The position numbers and the translations under genes were made by a program. Below the pieces are notes generated by a model that made no database searches, was not told where the DNA came from, and saw only the letters and a program-made list of their open reading frames with translations. Shown piece by piece: positions 47,389-58,703 of a stretch of DNA of 64,000 nucleotides. Position 1 is the first letter of the stretch, and the number at the start of each line of letters is the position of its first letter. The stretch lies in contig JXTB01000414.1 in assembly GCA_002914805.1 (NCBI GenBank), positions 170,444 to 234,443 on the forward strand, given 5' to 3'. The stretch is from Parasponia andersonii. Lineage: Eukaryota; Streptophyta; Magnoliopsida; Rosales; Cannabaceae.

Positions 47389-49140
47389 ATGGCGAACACT
47401 AGAAACACTACCAGAAACACTAGAACTAGCCGGAACTAACCCCAAAGCACTACTGCTGCACAGGTAGATCCTGCTTAGGATCAGCCTGCCATGACCGCAC
47501 CAGAAAATATTGTCCAGAGACAAGTTCGTATGGAGGAAGCACTGGTGAACCTTCAGCAAATTACAAGTCAGATTAATGACTCTCTATGATGACTTGCTGA
47601 GGGATAGATGCTAACTCCACCATAGCACGAACGTCCCAGAGAACGTCCTGCTTAACAACGTGAGAGAGGAATTTAGATCCTAGAGACAGGGAATAGCGAC
47701 CAGCATAAAGCCCGGTAGGAGCGTCATGGAGATCTCACCTCCAAGGGAAAAGGCAAGGTCGCAGATTTGCCCTTGGAATCCGAAACTGAAAGTTCAAGCA
47801 CAAATCGTAATCGTCGACAACCTTCTTGGAGAGTGACCATCAATCGTGATGGTCAAAACAATGAGCAAAAACGACAATCGAGGAGTGTCTTTGAAAGAAT
47901 TAGTAGAGAATCTCGACAGAATCCTACATACCTGAGACAAAATCTAGAACAGCAATGTAGACAAGAGCGATCCACATCGAATCTCAACAATCGAAGTCGA
48001 TCTCATCACACTATTTCAATGGAAACCCCACAAAGGTCGCAACAGACCCTGCCTGACCAGTCTACCTTAAATCGCGATAACAACCAAAGGCCACCCCTAC
48101 CATTAGCAAAAGATAATATTCTCCCTCTCCCTCTGAACGTTGATGTTCACAATTTGAGGATCGCGTTAGATGCACTTACATGCTGGGACGATGAGCTTGT
48201 TGATGGGTATCATCAATCGCCATTCAGTGAGGACGTTCGAGCTGTTGCCTTACCTGCTAGATTCAAACATTCCACCATAAACACTTTTGATGGGAAAACT
48301 GATCCGTAGGATCATATGGATCACTTCAACGAGCTGATGAAACTATATCGTGTCGATGATCTCGCACATTTCAGATGTTTTGCTGTAACTCTTATGGGAG
48401 AAGTGAAGAAATAGTTTTGAGGACTCAAGTCTGGCTCAATCTCGTCCTGGCAACAACTCCAGACTGTATTCTTGAGGCAATTCCAGGTTGCGAAGAATTT
48501 CACTATTCCACTGGTTAGTCTGTCTGCTATTCGGCAAGGTCTGGAGGAAACTCTATGTTCTTACCTAAATCGCCAGAATTAGCAAAGGTCAACAACCCAC
48601 CTGAAGAAGGAGTTTTAACTCAAGTGATGTCTGGGGTGTGATCAGAAACTAAACTCTGGGAAGATTTACTTAAGCGAGAATGCAGAACCCTTGAAGACTT
48701 CTATCGTAGAGTTGGTCGGTATCTAAGGGTGGAATCTTCACGCGAAAATCTTCATAAGGTCACAAAGGAAGGAAGAAAAGATGCGACCACAAAGAACAAC
48801 AATAATAAAAGGTCGAATAAAAGGAGTAATAAACAAATGACTAATAAGCAGCCCCAACAGAAAAGCAAGAGGTTCCAAAAGCTCCCATAAGGTTCAACAA
48901 CTATACTAAACTGAACGCACCCATAGATCATATTTATGCGGTCACGAACCAGCAGGAGAGGTATCATTAACCGGAACTGATGAAAAGAGATAGAGCGAGA
49001 CGTGATCCCAACAAGTTCTGCTGGTATCACAATGACATTGGACACGATACCAATAACTGCTTTGCCTTGAAAGATGACATCGAAAGATTAATTAAAGAAG
49101 GACAGCTGTGGCAGTACACCAAACTAAATAATGAAAGGTG
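47389..49140 (+). pseudogene. Tat-type gag of the nested element, broken
   Basis: Starts MANTRNTTRNTRTSRN at 47389. The open part 47767-48309 is Ser/Arg/Gln-rich (SRSVFERISRESRQNP, NVDVHNLRIALDALTCWDDE), followed after stops by the gag core (FLRQFQVAKNFTIPLVSLS, about 48470) and a zinc-knuckle-like motif (CWYHNDIGHDTNNC, about 49020-49061). TAG and TGA codons and at least two frame changes interrupt it. Confidence 0.85.
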
Positions 49141-49319
49141 AGAAGAAGACCGATAGGGACCTCCATAAATTCAACGCGAGGTGCGAACTATTTTTAAAGT
49201 CTCACGCATCAGTGGAAATTCAAAGAGAGTGTAAGATAGGTACACACGAGAAGCGCGACAGCAACCATTAACTAATGTCATACATCTCGAGCAGCGACCA
49301 CGAAAGGTTCAACGGGAAC

Positions 49320-50073
49320 CGGATATGGATATTTCCTTTATAGAGTAGGATACCAGGGAGGTCCATTACCCGCACAATGATGCATTGGTCATAAAGATCA
49401 ACTGTGGAAGCACGCAGCTATGGCGAGACGAGTATTGGTCGATAATGGCAGTGCTGTCGACATCCTGTACTATGATGCCTTCAAGAAGATGGGGTTAAGT
49501 GAAAGTGACCTGAAGCCCACTGTCATCCCACTCTACGGATTTACTGGTAAGAACATAATGCCCAGAGGCATGATTGAGTTAATGGTCAATGTTAGAACCT
49601 ATCCTAGGGTTTCAACTGTAATGACCCAATTCTTAGTTGTGGATTGCCCCTCTGCATTTAATGCTGTACTAGGAAGACTGACGCTGAGGGAACTTCGAGC
49701 AGTAACTTCGATCTATCATCTCGCTATGAAGTTCCTAACTCAACAAGGAGTAGGCAAGGTGCGAGGTAACCAATATGCTTGTTATAATAACTCAATAAAG
49801 CTCGTAACAAAAGATATGACACCTCGCATAATGATGGTCCAACTCCAAGGAGAAACATCAAGGAAAGCATCAGAAGCGTCAGGTGAAGCATCAAGTGGAA
49901 CTTCAATTGATGACCTCGACTCTCGAGAAATTGATGGTGAGGTAAAAACTGGACCTATAGAAGACTTGGAAGATTTGCCAATCGATAGGTCTTCGAAGGT
50001 TCCTAAAATCGGAGCGAAACTTCAAGAACCCGTGCGAGCTTTATTAATCGCTTTTTCGTATGGCAACATTCGG
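49320..50073 (+). pseudogene. Tat-type protease of the nested element
   Basis: VLVDNGSAVDILYYDAFKKMG carries the active-site Asp in a DNGS context, followed by a flap-like stretch and VLGRLTLRELRAVTSIYHLAMKF. The frame 49420-50079 is open, but the upstream part has stops. The linker after it lacks the 24-bp minisatellite seen at 18578. Confidence 0.8.
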
Positions 50074-51400
50074 ATATAGTGGGGATTGATCTGAATATCA
50101 TGTGTCACTGCCTCAATATAGATACGACGAGGAAGCCTGTGCGGCAAAAAAGAAGAGCCATGAATCCAGAACGTTACATCGCATTGAAAGAAGAGGTAGA
50201 GAAGCTACTCGAGATTTGATTCATTAGGGAATCTTTCTATCCAAACTGGCTTGCAAACCCAGTTTTAGTGAAGAAACCCAACGGGAAGTGGAGAACTTGT
50301 ATTGATTTCACTGACCTCAACAAGGCGTGCCCGAAGGATAGTTTTCCCCTTTTGAGAATCGACCAACTCGTAGATGCGATGTCGGGACATGAACTGTTAA
50401 GCTTTATGGACGCATATTCTAGATATAATCAAATCCCCATGTACGAGCTTGATGAGGAGCATACTTCATTCATCACTAACCAAGGATTGTACTGTTACAA
50501 GAAGATGCCTTTTGGACTCATCAACGCGGGAGCGACTTATCAGCGTCTTGTCAATATGATGTTTGCAAAACAAATTGGCAAGACAATGGAAGTATATGTT
50601 GATGACATGCTGGTGAAATCAAAGGGAGTTGAAGATCACATCAAGCATCTTGATGAGATGTTCAAAATTCTTCAAAAATATCAGATGAGACTAAACCCCC
50701 AGAAGTGTGCGTTTGATGTAGGATCTAGAAAATTCCAGGGGTTCATGGTCAACCAGCGAGGAATTGAAGATAATCCCCAGAAGATACAAGCACTAATCGA
50801 TATGCAATCCCCCCGTAAACCCAAAGATGTTCAAAGCCTAGCGGGAAGAGTGGCTGTATTAAGTCGATTTGTATCCAGATCAATAGATAAGTGCCAACCA
50901 TTCTTTGAAGTACTGAAGTGTTCGAAGTGGTTTGAGTGGACAGAAGAATGCGAGCAGATATTTCAAGAATTAAAAGCACACTTAGGTTCTCCTTCACTCT
51001 TGTCGAAGCCAAACTCGGGGGAAGAATTATATTTATACCTCGATGTTTCCAAATATGCGACAAGTGCTGCATTAATTCGAGAAGAAGAAAAGATATAGCG
51101 ACCGGTATACTATATAAGTAAAAGATTACTCGATGCCAAAGCAAGATATCCAGAAATGGAGAAGTTGGCATTAGCACTCATCGTCACATCCAGGAAGCTT
51201 CGACCTTATTTTTATGCGTACTCTATCAAAGTTTTCGCAAATTTTCCATTAAAGCAGGTTTTGCAAAAACCTGAATCTTCAAGATGATTACTTAAGTGGG
51301 CAATTGAGTTGAGTCAGTTTGATATCAATTTTCAACCCCGCATGCAATTAAAGGGCAAGCTCTCGCAGATTTCATTGCAGAATTCACATATGATGTCAAT
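50074..51400 (+). pseudogene. Reverse transcriptase and first RNase H of the nested Tat-type element
   Basis: The RT is open from 50268 to 51098: KWRTCIDFTDLNKACPKD, LLSFMDAYSRYNQI, MPFGLINAGATYQRLVN and the YVDD active site (about 50595-50606) are intact. Connection (WFEWTEECEQIFQELK) and RNase H (LYLDVSKYATSAALI) follow, then TAG at 51096-51098. The RNase H continues after the stop (RPVYYISKRLLDA, YPEMEKLALALI). A 5' part (50100-50260) has another stop at 50217-50219. It would copy element RNA into DNA. Confidence 0.88.
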
Positions 51401-51429
51401 GTTCCCATAAAGTAATCGAAAAACCTGCT

Positions 51430-51850
51430 ACGGATTTATCAAAATTGTGGAAACTTTACATTGATGGATCGTCAAACGAGAATGAAGCCGGTACGGGCTT
51501 AGTACTAATCAGTCTTGAAGGGCACATATTTTCGGCATCAAATAATGAGGCAAAATACGAAGCACTGATAGCTGGACTAAAGCTCGCACGAGAAATGAAA
51601 GTCAAAATAATTGAGGTATATAGTGATTCCAAGCTGGTCGTTTGTCAAATAATCGGTGATTATCAAGCAAGAGGAGAAAAAATGATAGCTTATTTAAATG
51701 AGGTATGAAGACTTTTCTTGACATTTACTGCCTATGACATTCAACTTCTTTCACGCATTAAAAATACTCGGGCAGATACTCTAGCTAAGCTCGCCTCAAC
51801 AAAAGATGCCGAATTACTAAAGGTGGTCCCTATCGAAGTTCTTGCAAAAC
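51430..51850 (+). pseudogene. Second (archaeal-type) RNase H of the nested Tat-type element
   Basis: WKLYIDGSSNENEAGTGLVL, NNEAKYEALIAGLKLA and VYSDSKLVVCQI contain the D-E-D catalytic residues in the usual spacing. After TGA at 51706-51708 the tail (TADTLAKLAS-like sequence at about 51772-51800) continues. This dual-RNase-H arrangement identifies the Tat lineage. Confidence 0.85.
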
Positions 51851-51984
51851 CAAGTACCGAAGTAGAGCCCTAAATAACCATGCCGATTGACAAGAAACCA
51901 TCATGGATGGATCCTATAATAGAGTATATACAAAATGGCGACCTCCCCGAAAACAAAGATGATGCAAAGCGACTTCGAATGAAG

Positions 51985-52890
51985 GCAGCTCGCTATGTTC
52001 TCTATGACGAAAAAAATTTATCAAAGAAGTTTTAGTTTGCCGTTATTATTATGTGTCGATGAAGAAAAAGCACACTACATTACGAGGAAAATTCATGAAG
52101 GAATATGTGGAAACCTTTCCGGGGAGCAGGCACTTGCGAACAAAGTTCTAAGACAAGGGTATTTTTGGCCAACTATGAAGAAGGATACAATGGAATTTGC
52201 TATGAGGTATGACAAATGTCAATGATTTGCAACTATTCCTAGAATGCCACTTGTTCCTCTAACTCCAATGACCAGTCTATGGCCATTTGCAGTGTAGGGA
52301 ATTGATATTATCAGAATGCTTCCATTGGCGCGAGTTGGATTAAAATATGCGGTAGTCGCAATCGATTATTTCACCTAGTGGACAGAAGCTAAAGCCTTGA
52401 GTACCATTTCCGCAAAGAAGATGATAGATTTTGTTTACAAATCTATAATATGCCGTTATGGTATACCGTATACCATAATTTCTGATAATAGGAATCAATT
52501 TGACTGCGATGAGTTCCGTAACTTCTGCGACAACTTAGGCATCAAAAAGAATTTCTCTGTTGTTGTTCATCCATAAGCCAATGGATAGGTCGAGGCTATA
52601 AACAAGATACTCAAACAGAACATAAAGACAAAGCTGGAAGAGTACAAAGGAGCTTGGCCAGAAGTACTTCCTGAAGTATTATGGGCTTATCGCACCACTC
52701 AACGAACTACAACTGGAGAGAGTCCATTCTCTTTAGCTTATGGATATGAAGCAATGGTACCAGTAAAAATTAGTGCGAGCTCTCTACGACGATCTACCTA
52801 TGAGCAAGATCAGAATAGCGTGCTAATGAGGATTAAGCTCGATCTTTTAGAAGAAAGGTGCGAGCAGTCTCAACTTCAGATCGCATCATA
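51985..52890 (+). pseudogene. Integrase of the nested Tat-type element, broken
   Basis: Zinc-binding part: HEGICGNLSGEQAL, GYFWPTMKKD, CQ. Core: AVVAIDYFT, IISDNRNQFD, VEAINKILKQ, then WAYRTTQRTTTGESPFSLAYG at about 52683-52745. Stops fall at 52223-52225, within IDYFT*WTEA, and twice in HP*ANG*VEA. Integrase would insert the cDNA into chromosomes. Confidence 0.85.
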
Positions 52891-53915
52891 TCAACAGTGC
52901 AGGCTCGATATTATAACTCTAAAGTTAGAAGCCGACGGTTTGAAGTTGGTGATCTTATTCTTTGACAGGTTCTACCTAATAATAAAGAGCATGGTGCTGG
53001 TGTATTTGGACCCTCTTAGAAAGGACCATATGTTATTGATGCCATTATTCGACCTGGGACATATAAGTTAGCTCGCACTGGTAGACAAAAGATCGAGCAT
53101 GCTTAGAATGCAGAACAACTTCGTCACTATTATCAGTAAATCTTCATGTATATCTTCATGTATTCGTTATTCGCGGGGCATCTTTATTCGTCATTCGTCA
53201 ATAAAGATAACTGCTTATATTCGTCATTCATTGGTAGTCATTCGTTGGTTTTCATTCATTATTCGTCATCCGTTATCATCAATAAGGATGTCTCCTCATC
53301 GATAATTCAATTTGGTTCACCTTTTATAGTTTTATGGCAGTCTTCGAGCACCATAAAACTTGGGGGATAGTATGATCAGAATATTATCTCCTACTTGCTT
53401 CCTAAGGGACTATGCAAACATCCATTTAGAGGTTGGAATTTTAGAGATCGCTGCTAAATTTCTAAAACTTCAAGAAAATCTTAGGATTTTCTCCTCACTT
53501 CATACCATAGCATGTCGTATTATGTAATTTCCCTCCTCGAACAACAAAGTAACTAAGCAAAATATTCATTGTTCGATGTGATATATTGCTATATTACATT
53601 TTACCATTGAACTTTTGAAAAAGAGTATTGAGTTCGCATCATTCATACTTACTATTTTCTTAAGCGATCTAACCTATCCTAACACTTAAAACCTATTTTA
53701 AGTTTGTTTGATTCGAATCGCAATAGCGTACCGATCAGTCACCTAGTAATTGACTACTTGGTTAAATTATACATCTTTATATTACAATGCAGTGTTTTAA
53801 TTATTTTACAGTAATAAACTATTTATTGATAAAAGCTCGCACCCGTACGCAAGTAAAGTATTACAAACAAAAAGAGAGACTAAGCCTGCATTATTCTGAA
53901 ATTAAAAAAAAAAAA
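52891..53915 (+). other. Region between integrase and antisense gene in the nested Tat-type element
   Basis: Contains the integrase C-terminal remnant (to about 53110) and a low-complexity patch built from TTCGTCATTC-like words (53150-53290). AAAACTTGGGGGATAGT at 53355-53371 is a purine-rich motif that could be a second internal polypurine tract. The remainder is AT-rich and non-coding. Confidence 0.5.
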
Positions 53916-56054
53916 CTATGCAGATGTGCTCGCTCTATCGTCTCCAGTTTTGGCAGCCTCCACTTCCCTCCAACTCTGGACAAGCTCAACCACATCTTTA
54001 CCAAGGATAGAAAAGTCGAAGTCAGGATGCTCGCAGAAGATATTATATATTATGGTCGACGAGGCGATGTCACTGGCTTTTTCTTCAAGCTCCTCACCTT
54101 CAGTAGCCTTGAACTCTTCTATAGCCTTGAGAGCCGCCTCTATTGTCGCCTCTTTCATGCGATCCAGATGCTCAGAGATGATCTTCTCAAGTTCTTTAAT
54201 TTTCTCCTCGAGCTTCTCTTTTTCAAGCTTTCCTTGGTCAGACCTTCAAGTAGCTGCTACCTCTCTAATTCGAAGGCTTTTCTCTCTTCCTCACGAGCTT
54301 TCTCTAAGTCCTCGAATGCTTGGGTTATTTCTTCAACTTTTTCGGCTTTTTTCAATCATTCAAGGATTGGACATGCATCAGGACAGCAGTTATAGCAGTC
54401 TGAAAATATAATACATCAATACCAGAAAAGTACATTGAAGAGTGAAGATAGAGGATACTTACATTCACCAACATGTTCATTGCAAAGATGAAGGCGACCT
54501 TGGCTGGTCGTTGTTTCATCCTCTCCCAGCCATCCTCAGAGGTAAAACGGTCGACGAAGGCCATGCTCATACCAGCTTTTTCTGGCAGTTGGCACAGGAG
54601 TATGAAAAGCTCCTCGTTTTTATCGACCTAGCTCGGTCCTTCATCAGAAGTGGCCGTCTCCTTGGGTGGCTCAGATTGGCTCACAGTTAGTGGAGGGTGA
54701 GGAGGAAGCGAGCTTGTTAGGATGTCTTCAAAGGCAACCTTTCGTTTCTTTGAAATGTCGACCTTTTCTTTCCCTTTCAATGAAGGTGGTGTGTCGTCTG
54801 GTATCTTGGACTTTGCCATCGACCCCAGAGTTGAAGGCGGTGCTCATAGTCCGCTACCGATTGCCATATCTGTACAGATGGTTGGTTAGCATACAAGGTG
54901 TACGATACGACAAAAAGAAGAGAAAAATAACTACCTTCTTGTTGTTGAGAAATCGGTGGCGATGTGGCTTCTGGAGATGATGGTTCCGAGTTTGTAGGAG
55001 TGGCAAGTGTTTTTTGTTTCTTAGGTTTGGAAGATGAGACACTCTTATCCTTTTGCTTCCTTGGCTTCTTCTTTAAGCTCAAGCATTTGGTTGGACGATG
55101 GGCAGAATCTAGAAAGGCGGCTCCCCTTGGAAGCAGTCCATAAGCAACTAAGTTCTTGGACGTCCCAAGTGTCTTCCAATCAAATTCTTCGATCGGAAGG
55201 TTGTTTATTTTATACACTCTTCCGAGTTGCTTTTTGGAGAGCCCTGGTCATTCCCTATTATCTACAATGACATACGAATGCGATCAGAATAATATATTTA
55301 TGTAGAGAAGGCAAGAAGCTGAAAGTTACCTACCAGGGTTCTGAAAGAAGCCGTTATCTGCGTAGTCAAAATAGAAAAATGGACTTTTCTATTTTCCTAT
55401 GTTATTGTGAACCTCGTAGATAGTTTTTATGGCTTAATTCGACCACTTGCTCGCATAGAAGAAGCCGAAGTCTAACAAGTTTGATTTCACTTGGTAGAAC
55501 CAAGTAAACTCTTCAGGAGTGGGGGTTTCCAAACCTAATTTATGGTATAGTATGTACAGACCTATCATATATCTATATGTGTTTGGAGTTAGTTGAAAAG
55601 GGACAACTCCATAGTAATCAACGATTGATTTTATGTATAGATGAAGTGGGAGGTGGACACTGCATTTGAGAACTGCTTTAGAGAATGAGGCAATTCCGCG
55701 AGGTGGTGTGTGTGGTCGATTGAACTCCATGAGAAGGCGAAGAGGGATGGCGATCTTGTAGTTACATACGATCTTGTTGAGCCTGTTTTTTGTGCAGCTC
55801 GTCCTTATATTGGTACATGACCAATCCCTCTCCATATATTAGTAACCCGTTGCGAATGCAGGGGCATCCCTGATATGTCGTGGCCATTGGTACAGAGGAA
55901 GGTCGCCTATGTGAGGACTATTTTACCTGACCCTGGTTATCTCTACTTCAGGTTCTGGCTCAAGGTAATCATCGAGATTTATAGAGCTAACGCTGGTATT
56001 GGAAGATTTTCCTGAGAATGCATTCCCTTCCCTAAAATCCGCACTATTAGACAT
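53916..56054 (-). pseudogene. Spliced antisense gene of the Tat-type element ('putative gypsy type transposon' family)
   Basis: Reading on the minus strand, the ATG is at 56054 (MSNSADFREGN). Likely exons are 56054-55334, 55261-54935, 54869-54463 and 54399-53916, each junction with GT and AG. Exon 1 contains the family core (CSVHLPLHLYIKSIVDYYG, PNTYRYMIGLYILYHKLGL), matching Transposase_28-type plant proteins. Exon 2 is Lys/Ser-rich (SLKKKPRKQKDKSVS); exon 3 ends AFIFAMNMLVN; exon 4 has Glu/Lys/Arg-rich coiled-coil-like sequence and ends DDRASTSA-stop at 53916. In-frame stops occur in exon 1 (for example TAA at 55434-55436, and one within 55910-55930), so this copy is inactive. Its function is unknown. 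Antisense ORFs in this position are known in some Tat elements. Confidence 0.7.
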
Positions 56055-57078
56055 CTAAAAAGAATTATGGATGGGTTTAGTCTTATGCGAGCATCATGGA
56101 TCTTCACTATATACGAGCAATTTTAAGGGTCATCCTAGGATTGCATCATCAAGCTGCTCATCGGATTTTTTCTAATCAATCTACGAATTCATAAAAAGTG
56201 TTCGAGCAGTTCTTCGATAATTCGTCACTCGGCTAATTATGGTTTTCAAAAAATAAAGATTTAGATCCTAAAATTCTTAAGAGAGTTCATCGATCATCAA
56301 AAAAATACGGAGCGGGTCTAAAAAATGAACGTTTTTCATTCCATCCGAGTGTGGGATGAGTTCTTGTTTAGGGTATTTAGCCTCTACGATTTGTCCCTAT
56401 TTCTAGAAATAAAATCTGAGAGTTTTCTGAAAAATCGAAGAATAATAAGAGAAAGAGATGATATATACTAACCTTTCTTCAAAGATTAAAGGACTGAGAT
56501 GTCGTCTGAAAGATTGCGGTGATAACATGGTCGGAGAAGATGACGAATTTGTGCGAGCTATGAAACAGAAGAGGACACTGAGGGGATTTTCCTTTTAAGC
56601 GCTTCGGACTTCAGAAGTGAGAGAAACATGGCGATAGGGTTCGAGTTTTGAAGAAGAGGCGGATAAAATTTTTTCAATATATATATGTCGAGCGTCATCA
56701 AATCACAGCCGTAGATCAAGGTATTTAATTTTCAGATCGAAAGGTTGAAGTTCACGCGGGAATTGATTTTCCGAAATCAAATCGGAATCTTTTCAAAATT
56801 TGAAATGACTCGATTTAAGACAACAGTTGGCATCATCGCTATTATTGTGTCTACTCAAAAAACGGAAAAGTCTCCACGAGTTTTGCTGAAAAAAGGTGAC
56901 ACGTGATTTTATCTGTCAAGAAAAGATACGCGTGGTTCTGAAAAGATGTGATTTGAGAGTTAACGACTCTTCGAAGTTATCAAGATAATGTCATGACGTC
57001 GCATTTATAAGCTTGCACTTATAATAGAAGGAAGCTCCATTTTGTCCTAAAAAACTAATGGAGCTGGGGGGTAATAAT
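56055..57078 (-). promoter_or_regulatory. Conserved non-coding block upstream of the antisense gene; candidate antisense promoter
   Basis: About 1 kb with no ORF, yet similar along its whole length to 1544-2550. On the minus strand it includes CCTTGATCTACGGCTGTGATT (shared by both copies) followed by an AT-rich TATA-like motif (near 56675-56690). On the plus strand its right end carries the polypurine tract GGAGCTGGGGGG (57060-57071) used for plus-strand DNA synthesis. The promoter role is inferred from its place and conservation. Confidence 0.4.
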
Positions 57079-57719
57079 TGTGCGGTCTTAAAATCTATAT
57101 GTTGGTTAATGCCAGAAAGGGAAAGTTAGCGATTAAGAGAACATGTCAGGTCACACGAGTAAGTTAAGTGCGACCTCTTCCGAGTAAGTCAAATGCGACC
57201 TCCCTCCGAATGAAGTGCGACCTCCTCTTAACGAGTTAAGTGCGACCAGAATGAAAAGAAAACTAGACTAAGCTTCGTTCAAATGACTAATCTACAAAGA
57301 AAGGGAAACAAAAGTTTCTCTTTCAAGATCGACCAGTCATCTCATTTAAGTTGTTATCCAGTTATATTGTTACTCAAATTGCATTTTCTAATTATACACT
57401 TACCCATTTTCACAATTGGAAAACATTGAGCCACCCACACCTATATAAAGGGAGTTCAATGGTGTTGTGAGGGATCTATGATCGGCTTCTGGGGAGAATT
57501 TTCGGGATTTATTATTTTTACTTCCTGAAAACTTAACGAAACTCTTGTAATCCTCCAGAAAATAGTGAACAATAGTGGATGTAGGCTCATCTTTTTTTTT
57601 GGGTTGAACCACTATAAAATTCTTATCTTTTTTACATGCTTTGATTGATCAACCATTTTCACACACAAGCCACATCTTGCAATTTCTTAAATTCATTGTT
57701 GACAAAACCTCCGTCAACA
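57079..57719 (+). repeat. 3' LTR of the nested Tat-type element
   Basis: Begins TGTGCGGTCTTAAAATC and ends CGTCAACA. Aligns with 46689-47327, including the TGCGACCTC units (57165-57250) and TATA box (about 57442). Confidence 0.9.
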
Positions 57720-58703
57720 GGTAATAATGGGAAACTGTGACTTTATATGGTCAGTGGAGGACTCTTAGGAGAAAATAACGTGAGTTCATTAGTCACTTAT
57801 AAATAGGGAGTGAGCGACACCTACAGGAAGGCACAGTAGCAGTAGAGAGAGAGAGACACTCTCTTGAGAGAAGTAAAGAAGAGTGACAAAGCATTAAGAG
57901 AAAGAGTCGAGAAGAAGAGACGAATACAGTGGGGTTCAAAGACGGGGAAGCTAAATTCACTTTCCAAATCCATTTCTTCTTTTTATTCCTTAATATGTTT
58001 AAGAACATCTTTTTCTGATTTCTTATTTTTATCATGAACTATTAGCCTATGTTAGATAATATATTTTGATTGCCAATTTTATTATTTGAGAATTTTTCAA
58101 TCAGTTTAATTGTATTATATTGTTCTTCATGCTTTTAATTACTTGATCACCAATTAATTGATTTGATATTTAAAATTTGGCATTCAAAAGAGGGATTTTT
58201 AGATGTGATTATTTGATAATGCAGCTTAGAATTTTATAGAGTTTGGGAAGCCTAAAATTTCTTTGAAGTCAATTAAAAAGAATCACAGTATTTAGTAACT
58301 TTTTATTATCTAGATTTTAACTGGGATATTAAAATCAAATATTAGGAATAATTTTGGCTCAACACTCGGGAGGAAGTTGAATATTTTGGGATTCTTGACT
58401 TATATACTAGGAGATTGATCAATAATAAATTGGCATGAAAAACATAGTGTATAACTAGGTGAAATTAAACCTCTAGAGTTTTTATATATTGATATTTTCT
58501 CTGTTGTGAATATTAGCTTCTTTTCTCTTTTTTTTTTAGTTTAATATTTTATTTTTATTATTCGATTTTCTAGATAAAATTAGGATTATTTTAATTACAG
58601 TACTTAGTAAAAATTAGGTTTCAATCCTGTGGGTATGACATCCATACTTCTTTTTATACTACTAAAACTTGACACTGTGTACTTGTGTAATTATTTCGTA
58701 ATG
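57720..58703 (+). repeat. 3' LTR of the Athila-like element, right part
   Basis: Resumes the Athila LTR at GGTAATAATGGGAAACTGTG, matching 41034 onward, with the TATA box (CTTATAAATAGGG, about 57796) and the GAGAGA tract. Its end (TTATTTCGTAATG) is a mutated form of the TTACATAACA end of the 5' LTR. Confidence 0.85.

Larger units (their letters stand above)
46689..57719 (+). mobile_element. Full-length Tat-type Ty3/gypsy retrotransposon (11 kb), nested
   Basis: Both LTRs (639 and 641 bp), primer-binding site, gag, protease, RT, RNase H, a second RNase H, integrase, an antisense gene and a polypurine tract are all present, in that order. The second, separate RNase H of archaeal type (51445 onward) marks the Tat branch. 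The LTRs differ at roughly one base in ten to twelve by eye, mostly transitions, so the insertion is old. Pol and gag carry many stops and shifts. The flanks read GAAACGGT and GGTAATAATGGG, sharing GGT; a perfect 5-bp duplication is no longer visible. Confidence 0.9.
40542..58703 (+). mobile_element. Athila-like Ty3/gypsy element lacking RT and integrase, nested in the CACTA element
   Basis: Two LTRs (40542-42020 and 46264-46688 plus 57720-58703) bracket an interior of about 4.2 kb. It holds an Athila-type primer-binding region, gag, protease, and then only the tail of pol and a long non-coding 3' part. RT, RNase H and integrase are absent, so it could move only with help from another element. 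Flanks TCAAT (40537-40541) and TCAGT (58704-58708) match at four of five bases and are the likely target duplication. The 3' LTR is interrupted by the Tat element at 46689-57719. Confidence 0.85.
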
